A stretch of 5,979 nucleotides of DNA from JALZAQ01 sp038253885 (lineage in GTDB: Bacteria; Gemmatimonadota; Gemmatimonadetes; Gemmatimonadales; Gemmatimonadaceae). The stretch is from assembly GCA_038253885.1 (NCBI GenBank), contig JBBSGP010000106.1, positions 1 to 5,979 on the forward strand, in the 5' to 3' direction. The position numbers and the translations under genes are program-made. Shown in pieces: positions 1 through 4,683 of the stretch. Under the pieces are notes generated by a model. That model did not search any database. It was not told the DNA's origin and saw only the letters and a program-made list of their open reading frames with translations. The first letter of the stretch is position 1, and every line of letters begins with the position of its first letter.

Positions 1-453
1 GGCTTCATGCTCGACATCAAGGCGGAGGGGCGGCCCGTGGCTCCGGGTGAGCCCATGCCTCGATCCGAGTACCGCACCGCGAGCGCCGATTACTTCCGCG
101 CGTCGGGGATTCCTCTGCTGCGTGGCCGGGAGTTCTCGACCACGGATCGGGCCGGCGCTGCCAGAGTGGTGGTCCTCAACAAGGCGCTCGCCGACCGGCT
201 CTTCCCCAACCAGGACCCGATCGGCCGGCGCGTTGCCTGGACTGGGGAGGTGCTCAAGTTCGTCCCGGTGTCCGGCGACTGGCGATCGGTCATCGGCGTC
301 GTCGGAACGACCAAAGATGGCGGACTCGATGCGGAGGCGCTGCCGGTGATGTTCATGCCCTTCGCCCAGGAGCCCTTCCCGTCGGGAGGGCTGGTCATTC
401 GGTCGAGGAGCGATGCCCTGGCGATGGCGCCGGCGGCCACGCGCATCGTTCGG
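1..453 (+). pseudogene. Periplasmic-domain fragment of a MacB/ADOP-family ABC permease
   Basis: This is the permease half of the fused frame. It shows the order typical of the MacB periplasmic core domain: a YFRASGIPLLRGREF block, an asparagine-containing VVLNKALADRLFP block, DPIGRR, a VIGVVG strand and a PFAQEPFPSG loop ending in LVIRSRSD. In the family this is followed by a segment on the average of permease states and then three membrane helices with FtsX similarity. Here the similarity stops after TRIVR, about base 453. Both ends are therefore missing from view: the 5' end by the window edge, the 3' end by the junction. Confidence 0.7.
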
Positions 454-948
454 GATGGAGATTTCAATCGCTACGTCACCGAGGTGCTGACGTCGATCGA
501 CGCCATTCTGCTCGGCCGCGTGACGTATCAACTCTTTGCGGACTACTGGCCATCGTCGACTGATTCAGACGCGCCCATGATGAATGATCTTCCCAAGATC
601 GTTTTCTCGAGGACGTTGGAGCAGGCTCGATGGAAGAACTCGAGGGTGGTGAAGGAGAACATCGAGTCGGAGATTGACGCTTTGAAGCGACAGGCCGGCA
701 AGGACCTCGCGCTGTTCGGGAGCGCTGATCTCGCATCGACGTTCATGCGGCTGGGCTTGATCGATGAGTACCGCATCCTCGTCAATCCCGTGGTCCTGGG
801 AAGCGGCAGGCCGATGTTTCGTGGAGTCGAGGATCGAGCACGTCTGACGCTCTCGACGACACACACGTTGACCTCGGGGATCGTCATTCTCTCCTACCAC
901 CCGGGACCAGGCAGCGTGCCGACGCACAGAGAGGATCGTCGTGACTGA
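1..948 (+). CDS. Chimeric frame: MacB/ADOP-type permease fragment fused to DHFR-like (RibD_C) domain, 5' partial
   Basis: The frame is open from base 1 (G-F before the first ATG at 7) and ends at TGA 946-948. Residues about 1-149, counted from the ATG, match the periplasmic domain of MacB/ADOP-type permeases: SADYFRASGIPLLRGREF, then VVLNKALADRLFPNQDPIGRR, then VIGVVG, then an MFMPFAQ segment. These permeases are inner-membrane proteins of several hundred residues with membrane helices on both sides; none is visible here. From about residue 150 the protein changes to a reductase of the RibD C-terminal/DHFR-like family (YwjB/YyaP type): AILLGRVTYQLFADYWP, then GSADLASTFMRLGLIDEYR and NPVVLGSGRPMF, the usual NADPH-site end of the fold. 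The normal first ~40 residues of that reductase (VSLDGF-type strand) are missing. The two halves have no known functional relation, so I infer a recombination or assembly junction rather than a working fusion enzyme. The domain calls are firm; the activity of the product is doubtful. Confidence 0.75.
   Translation, partial: GFMLDIKAEGRPVAPGEPMPRSEYRTASADYFRASGIPLLRGREFSTTDRAGAARVVVLNKALADRLFPNQDPIGRRVAWTGEVLKFVPVSGDWRSVIGVVGTTKDGGLDAEALPVMFMPFAQEPFPSGGLVIRSRSDALAMAPAATRIVRDGDFNRYVTEVLTSIDAILLGRVTYQLFADYWPSSTDSDAPMMNDLPKIVFSRTLEQARWKNSRVVKENIESEIDALKRQAGKDLALFGSADLASTFMRLGLIDEYRILVNPVVLGSGRPMFRGVEDRARLTLSTTHTLTSGIVILSYHPGPGSVPTHREDRRD
454..948 (+). pseudogene. DHFR-like RibD_C family reductase, N-terminally truncated
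   Basis: About 164 residues of a reductase related to the C-terminal domain of RibD and to YwjB/YyaP. These are small cytoplasmic NADPH-dependent enzymes, usually about 180-200 residues and of unknown substrate. FNRYVTEVL, LLGRVTYQLFADYWP, a KIVFSRTLE strand and the GLIDEYRILVNPVVLGSG block are all present and in order. The initiating strand with the conserved S-x-D-G-F motif is absent, and no start codon with a ribosome binding site lies near the junction. A short proline- and arginine-rich tail follows the last strand (ILSYHPG). If made, the protein could only be translated as part of the permease fusion. Confidence 0.72.
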
Positions 949-1027
949 TCACGGTTGCCCCGCCCCACTCTTGCGAGCGTAGGCGGAACGCCGGTCGCAC
1001 CCGCTGCTAGGCTCGCGTGAAGCCCGA

Positions 1028-1174
1028 CTACTTCGCGCGAGCGGCCATCGACGCCCGCGCGACAATCGGTAATTCTCCCGGGTACGTCGACCCGTACGCG
1101 CTCTTGTCGTATCCCGCGTAGACATGCTCGACGTCGAAACCAGCCCGCGCCAGCAGGTCCGACGAGGCGGCCGC
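1028..1174 (-). pseudogene. C-terminal remnant of a probable class I SAM-dependent methyltransferase
   Basis: Reading the minus strand from about 1174 down to TAG at 1030-1028 gives a protein-like stretch: SSDLLARAGFDVEHVYAGYD, then KSAYGSTYPGELPIVARA. This is how many class I SAM-dependent methyltransferases end: a helix 'LL-x-x-AGF', a strand, the YGSTYPGE loop and a final VAR strand. The SAM-binding part should lie upstream (higher coordinates) but is absent, since the sequence there is the 5' part of the plus-strand TPR frame. I see no start codon or ribosome binding site for it. The family call rests on remembered similarity over about 45 residues, so it is moderately certain. Bases 949-1027, between this remnant and the reductase frame, show only a weak 6-bp inverted repeat. 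Confidence 0.5.
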
Positions 1175-1178
1175 ACGT

Positions 1179-2752
1179 GTGCTCGCGGCCGCTAACGCTG
1201 AAGGGCCGGGAATGCGGCTCGCCGACCTCGAGACCTCGAGCGCCGCAGCGTACCAGCACTACGTCGCGGCGCTGAACCTGGACCACGAAGGGCACCTCAG
1301 CGAGGCCGTGCGCGAACTCGACGCAGCGATCGCACTCGACTCGGGCTTCATCAGCGCTCTCCAGGAACGGTGGCGTCACGCGATGGCGTCCAACGAGACG
1401 GAGATCCTCGCGCGGCTGCTCGGTTCTCTCCGCCTGCACGGTGCGAGGGCGACCCCGTACGAGCGCCTCGAGCAACAAGCGCTGGCTGCGTACTTCAACG
1501 GCGAGCACGAGCTGAGCGAAGCGCTAGCCCGGCAACTCGTCCAGCGGTACCCGCGCGATCCGCGTTCGTACGCGCTACTCGTCAATTTCCTGGACCATCA
1601 CGGTCGATGGGACGTCGCCGAAGAAGTAGCGCGCGCGGCACTCGCGATCGACTCGCTCGGCACAGGCGCCGGCGTGGGGGGGGGGCGTGCGCGCCCTGTG
1701 TCGGCTATGGCGGGCTCGTTTCGCTCCGGCTCTGGCGCGGCAACCGCGACGGTGCAGAGCTCGCCGCGCAACGCTGGGTGGCGCTGCAGCCCGACATTCC
1801 GTCCGCGTGGTGGACGCTCGCCATGGTCTTCGCGTCGACGTCCCGCTACGACGAAGCGCTCTCCGCACAACGTCGCACGGTGACACTGGCCGGAGACGAG
1901 CCCGCAGCGCTTGTCGCCCTCGGCAGGTTTCTGATCATTGCACGCCGCTTCGAGGCGGCGGACTCGGCGATCACGATCTGGAGCCGCGCCGGCGGTGAGC
2001 TGCACCGGCTAGCGCTCGATCTGAGGGTGATGCTACTGCGGGAGCAAGGCCGGCTTCGCGCGTCGAATCGGACGATCGACACGCTGGACAAGCTGGACCC
2101 GGGACACCCCATGGCCCTGGTCCGCGCCAACAGCCTCGCCCGACTCGGAAACTACGCCAGCGCGGAACGAATCTACGAGGACCTGACGCACGGGCGTGAA
2201 CGGCGTCCTGTTCCACTTCCGCTGGCGGGTGCCGCGGCGCGCGCCTTCTGTTGGCACCACGCGCTGCTGGCCGATGCCATTGCGGGAAGTGGGCTGTCCC
2301 CCGTTGCCGGGGACACCGTTCGATTGATCGCGATCGCCGACACTCTCCAGGCCATGTGTGGCCGAAGTTACTTTGGACGTGACTGGCGGCTGTATCACCA
2401 CGTTCGCGGACTCATCGCGACGCGCGCCGGACGGTACGATGAGGCGGCAGGCGAGTTTCAACAGGCACAGTGGTCACGTTGGGGATGGACTCGCACCTCG
2501 GTCGAGGAGGCGAACACGTACCTCCAGCTCGGTCGCCCAGGCGATGCCGTCGCCGTGCTCCGTGATGCCTATGCCGCCTCCCTCGACGGGATGGCGCGCT
2601 ACGTGCCGCGAAGCGAACTCGACTTTCGCATGGCGCTCGCGCTCCGGGCCGCTGGATTGCCGGACAGCGCCACACTGTACGCCGGCTACGCGCGTCGCGC
2701 GTGGAAAAACGCCGATCCCGAGGTGAAACGGCTGCTGACTGTCCTGCCGTAG
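1179..2752 (+). pseudogene. TPR-repeat protein, frameshifted at a G10 run and probably 5'-truncated
   Basis: Two overlapping frames form one protein. The first (GTG 1179; another in-frame start, ATG 1212) is protein-like up to ALAIDSLGTGAGVG. After the G run at 1676-1685 the sense continues one frame over, from GCG 1685 to TAG 2750-2752. Together they give about 520 residues of helical repeats: YQHYVAALNLDHEGHLSEA, then LEQQALAAYFNGEHELSEA, then WWTLAMVFASTSRYDEAL, then ALVRANSLARLGNYASAE, then VRGLIATRAGRYDEAA, then ANTYLQLGRPGDAV. These match tetratricopeptide repeats, which bind partner proteins. The opening (MRLADLETSSAAAYQHY) looks like the link between an N-terminal kinase or DNA-binding domain and its TPR part in larger regulators, so a 5' portion may be lost at about 1160-1178. 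No signal peptide or membrane helix is visible. Restoring the frame needs one extra G or two fewer. A sequencing error and a true phase-variable or dead gene are both possible. Confidence 0.72.
1676..1685 (+). repeat. Homopolymer tract of ten G at the TPR frameshift
   Basis: Ten consecutive Gs sit exactly where the protein sense of the TPR gene changes from the frame of 1179 to the frame of 1685. No comparable run occurs elsewhere in the window. Such tracts are prone to slipped-strand mispairing in cells and to length miscalls in sequencing. With 11 (or 8) Gs the two halves would read through as one protein. Confidence 0.85.
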
Positions 2753-2776
2753 CCGTTGCATGCGCGGGATCGGCGT
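2705..2776 (-). terminator. Rho-independent terminator for the YCII-gene end of the minus-strand unit
   Basis: Read on the minus strand, the arm ACGCCGATCCCG (2776-2765) begins 11 bases after the YCII stop codon. It is exactly complementary to CGGGATCGGCGT (2720-2709), and the second arm runs directly into a T-run, TTTTT (2709-2705, first T shared with the arm). The 44-base interval holds a second nested stem, AACGGCT (2727-2733) with AGCCGTT (2751-2757), extendable by a G-T and a C-G pair. A GC-rich 12-bp stem followed by Ts is the classic intrinsic terminator, although the apical part is longer than usual. The structure overlaps the last codons and the stop of the convergent TPR gene. On the plus strand there is no T-run after it. 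Confidence 0.65.
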
Positions 2777-2787
2777 CGCGCCCCCCG

Positions 2788-3216
2788 CTACTTCTTGCCG
2801 GCTACCTGGGCGCGCATGCGCTCCTCTGCCTCCCTGAGCTCTGGCGTGAACTCGGGGCCGAAGTCCGACGCCTCGAACACCTGCCGGATCTCTATCTCGG
2901 ACTCCGTCCCAGGGAACGGGTTGGGGCAGCGCTTCACCCATTCGATCGCTTCCTCCTTCGACTTCACCTGGATCAACCAGAAGCCGGCGATCAGCTCCTT
3001 GGTCTCGGCGAACGGCCCGTCGATCACGGTCCGCTTCGTTCCGGAGAACCTGACGCGCGCGCCCTTCGAGCTCGGCTGGAGCCCCTCGGCGGCGAGCAGC
3101 ACGCCGGCCTTCACCAGCTCTTCATTGTACGTCCCCATCTCGGTCAGGAGCTTCTCGTCGGGCAGAACGCCCGCCTCGGAGTTCCTGTCGGCTTTCACCA
3201 TCACCATGAATCGCAT
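2788..3216 (-). CDS. YCII-related (DGPF-domain) protein
   Basis: A 142-residue protein starting at ATG 3216 and ending at TAG 2790-2788. It opens with the first strand of the fold (MRFMVMVKAD), has an amphipathic helix at 21-38, and carries the family signature DGPFAETKE at 66-74, followed by AGFWLIQVKSKEEAIEW. This is the ferredoxin-like alpha/beta dimer fold of the YCII/DGPF family. The reaction of this DGPF subgroup is not established; members are often encoded beside ECF sigma factors, but none is seen here. The C-terminus (residues about 104-142) is the usual EIRQVFEASDFG strand and then a charged helical tail. The start is supported by AAGGAG six bases upstream. It lies 119 bases after the phosphofructokinase on the same strand, so it could share that transcript or have its own promoter. 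A strong terminator follows it. Confidence 0.9.
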   Translation of the reverse strand: MRFMVMVKADRNSEAGVLPDEKLLTEMGTYNEELVKAGVLLAAEGLQPSSKGARVRFSGTKRTVIDGPFAETKELIAGFWLIQVKSKEEAIEWVKRCPNPFPGTESEIEIRQVFEASDFGPEFTPELREAEERMRAQVAGKK

Positions 3217-3222
3217 CGTCGT

Positions 3223-3228
3223 CTCCTT
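3223..3228 (-). promoter_or_regulatory. Shine-Dalgarno site of the YCII gene
   Basis: AAGGAG on the minus strand, six bases before the ATG at 3216. It fixes this start against other possibilities. The rest of the 119-base gap to the phosphofructokinase stop (3229-3335) holds one imperfect hairpin around 3301-3325 (GGCGT/ACGCC arms with a 10-base loop). It has no T-run, and I see no convincing promoter boxes. Confidence 0.8.
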
Positions 3229-3335
3229 GTGGCTGTAGTCGGAAGCGGGCTGCCTGCCGGTCTCGCCAACGGCTCCCCGCCCTCACTGGTACGTCGAACG
3301 AGGGGCGTTGATATCGACACGCCTCTGGCTGGTCG

Positions 3336-4424
3336 TTAGACGCTCTCATCGCCGAACGAGATTCCGGTGGCCCGCGCCGTCATGACGATGTCATGCTCCG
3401 GATCCACGAGCTTGGGCTGCCGCAGCACCTCGGCGATCGGAACGGTGACGATGTTGGGCGACTGGAGCGCCAGCATGTGGCCGAACTTCTCCTCGGCGAT
3501 CGCGCGGACGGCTGCCCCTCCGAAGCGAGATGCCAGCAGCCGATCGTAGCCGGTCGGCATGCCGCCCCGTTGGAGGTGGCCCAGAGTGAGTGAGCGACAC
3601 TCTTTTCCGGTCCGCGCCTGGATCTCGCGCGCCAGCTTCTCCGCCAGGCCGCCGACGCGCAGTGCCTCACCCGGCAGCGATTTGCCCAGCACCGAGATCT
3701 GGCCACCGCGCGGAAATGCCCCCTCGGCGGCGACGACGATCGAGAATTGCCGCCCCGCCCGATCGCGCTGCATGATCTTCTCGCAGACGCGCTCGATGTC
3801 GTAGGGAATCTCCGGGATCAGGATGACATCGGCGGTACCGGCGAGCCCGCTGTACAGCGCGATGAACCCGGTGTGGCGCCCCATCACCTCGAGGACGATC
3901 ACCCGGTCGTGGCTCTCGGCGGTCGTGTGCAGCTTGTCGATCGCTTCGATGGCGGTATTGACGGCGGTATCGAAGCCGAACGTCGTGATCGTGCAGCTCA
4001 CGTCATTGTCGATCGTCTTCGGAACGCCGACGATCCGCATCCCTTTCTCGAACAACCGCTGGGCGATCGCCAGGGAGCCATCGCCGCCGATCGAGATGAC
4101 GGCCTCGATCCCCAGCGCGTGTGCCCGCTCCATCAGCTCGTCGGAGCGGTCACTTTCGACAATCCGACCGTCGGGCTGCTTGAACGGGTAATGGAACGGG
4201 TTGCCTCGGTTCGTGGTGCGCAGGATGGTGCCGCCGAGGTGGGCGATGCCGCGCACCGAGTGGGCGGTGAGCGGGACGATCTCATCCTCGCCCAGAAGGC
4301 CCGCGAAGCCGCGCTTGATGCCGAGCACATCCCATCCGCGGTTGAGGGCCGAGAGAACGGCCGCGCGAATCACCGCGTTCAGGCCGGGCGCATCACCGCC
4401 GCCCGTGGATATGGCTATTCGCAT
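3336..4424 (-). CDS. pfkA: 6-phosphofructokinase, ATP-type nucleotide glycine with PKTIDND motif
   Basis: A complete 362-residue phosphofructokinase of the PfkA fold. In the cytoplasm it phosphorylates fructose 6-phosphate to fructose 1,6-bisphosphate, the committing step of glycolysis. Visible motifs: GGGDAPGLNAVIR at 8-20 (phosphate-donor binding), GGDGS at 113-117, PKTIDND at 135-141 with the catalytic aspartate in TIDND, MGRHTG at 181-186, IPE at 203-205, and GHLQRGG at 282-288 (sugar-phosphate binding). The glycine in GGDG points to ATP as donor. The lysine in PKTIDND, where E. coli PfkA has glycine (PGTIDND), is shared with pyrophosphate-using and mixed-substrate relatives, so the donor is not certain. 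At 362 residues it is about 40 longer than E. coli PfkA. The ATG at 4424 directly follows the TGA of the selenoprotein gene; GAGGAG at 4445-4440 is 15 bases upstream, rather far, so translation is probably coupled. Confidence 0.95.
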   Translation of the reverse strand: MRIAISTGGGDAPGLNAVIRAAVLSALNRGWDVLGIKRGFAGLLGEDEIVPLTAHSVRGIAHLGGTILRTTNRGNPFHYPFKQPDGRIVESDRSDELMERAHALGIEAVISIGGDGSLAIAQRLFEKGMRIVGVPKTIDNDVSCTITTFGFDTAVNTAIEAIDKLHTTAESHDRVIVLEVMGRHTGFIALYSGLAGTADVILIPEIPYDIERVCEKIMQRDRAGRQFSIVVAAEGAFPRGGQISVLGKSLPGEALRVGGLAEKLAREIQARTGKECRSLTLGHLQRGGMPTGYDRLLASRFGGAAVRAIAEEKFGHMLALQSPNIVTVPIAEVLRQPKLVDPEHDIVMTARATGISFGDESV

Positions 4425-4658
4425 TCAGGCTGGACGTCGCTCCTCGATCGTGCGCACGATCTCACCCGGCTGGGCGTGTCGGCCGATCCGGGATTTCTCG
4501 AAGATGGCGGCCCCATCGATGAACACCTCGAAGCGCCCCTTGCTTGACGGCTTCATCTCGATGGTCGCCTGCGGAAATCGTCCTCGAATCTCGGCCGCCA
4601 GACTGGTGGCCCGTGGCTCGTAGTTTCAAACGGTGCAGTATTCGATGGAGATCTTCAT
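4425..4658 (-). CDS. SelW/Rdx-family selenoprotein with in-frame UGA (selenocysteine)
   Basis: Starting at ATG 4658, the minus strand reads MKISIEYCTV, then UGA (4628-4626), then NYEPRATSLAAEIRGRF on to a TGA at 4427-4425. This gives 77 residues if the UGA is selenocysteine. It matches the SelT/SelW/SelH (Rdx) family along its whole length: the first strand IEYC, the C-x-x-U redox motif (C8, U11), the following N-Y-x-P-R-A helix, GRFEVFIDG at 41-49, an IFEK turn at 52-55 and GRHAQPGEI at 59-67. Family members are small thioredoxin-fold cytoplasmic proteins, thought to act in thiol redox reactions; the exact bacterial substrate is unknown. Many homologues have Cys in place of U. A weak GAGG (4667-4664) lies five bases before the start, and the upstream peptidase gene stops 25 bases away. 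A SECIS-like hairpin follows the UGA. A true nonsense mutation is the alternative, but protein similarity continues perfectly in frame past it. Expression needs SelA, SelB, SelD and tRNA-Sec elsewhere in the genome. Confidence 0.9.
4593..4611 (-). promoter_or_regulatory. Bacterial SECIS-like stem-loop
   Basis: On the minus strand GGCC (4611-4608) pairs with GGCC (4596-4593). After one A-C mismatch, CCA pairs with UGG, leaving the three-base loop GUC (4603-4601). The loop begins 22 bases after the UGA and opens with G followed by U. This fits the known bacterial SECIS pattern: a small stem-loop with a G early in the apical loop, some 16-37 bases after UGA. The tip CCAGUCUGG resembles the E. 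coli fdhF element tip GCAGGUCUGC. It would bind the extra domain of SelB and bring in Sec-tRNA. Found by eye; no folding energy was computed. Confidence 0.72.
4626..4628 (-). other. UGA selenocysteine codon
   Basis: Codon 11 of the SelW-like gene. It takes the position of the second redox residue in the C-x-x-C/C-x-x-U motif, three residues after Cys8, exactly where this family has selenocysteine or cysteine. A single-base change to TGC or TGT would restore the common cysteine form, which is typical of Sec/Cys exchange in this family. Confidence 0.88.
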
Positions 4659-4683
4659 TCGGGCCTCGAAAAACGGTGCCGGG

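Noticed and set aside
973..1016. GCGAGC/GCTCGC inverted repeat between the reductase and the methyltransferase remnant, as a terminator
   Set aside because: Only six pairs with a loop of over 30 bases and no T-run on either strand; expected by chance in GC-rich DNA.
894..1508. Minus-strand open frame of 204 codons across the left breakpoint
   Set aside because: It overlaps the TPR frame and reads the methyltransferase remnant in the wrong frame; no family resemblance.
1370..1684. The 5' part of the open frame 1370-2752 as a native N-terminus
   Set aside because: Before the G run this frame gives an arginine-, alanine- and proline-rich sequence with no TPR pattern, while the frame from 1179 is TPR-like there. 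It is a shadow until 1685.
3301..3325. Hairpin after the phosphofructokinase stop as a terminator or riboswitch
   Set aside because: The stem is about five pairs with a bulge, and no T-run follows. It is too weak to call.
2701..3339. Plus-strand open frame of 212 codons
   Set aside because: It is antisense to the YCII gene, which has the DGPFAETKE signature and a good ribosome binding site.
3747..4547. Long plus-strand open frame of 266 codons
   Set aside because: It lies antisense to the phosphofructokinase and the selenoprotein gene. High GC keeps the opposite strand open, and the product resembles no family.
4626..4628. UGA as an ordinary nonsense mutation making the small gene a pseudogene
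   Set aside because: It falls precisely on the Sec/Cys position of the C-x-x-U motif, is followed by a SECIS-like hairpin at correct spacing, and the rest of the gene is undamaged.
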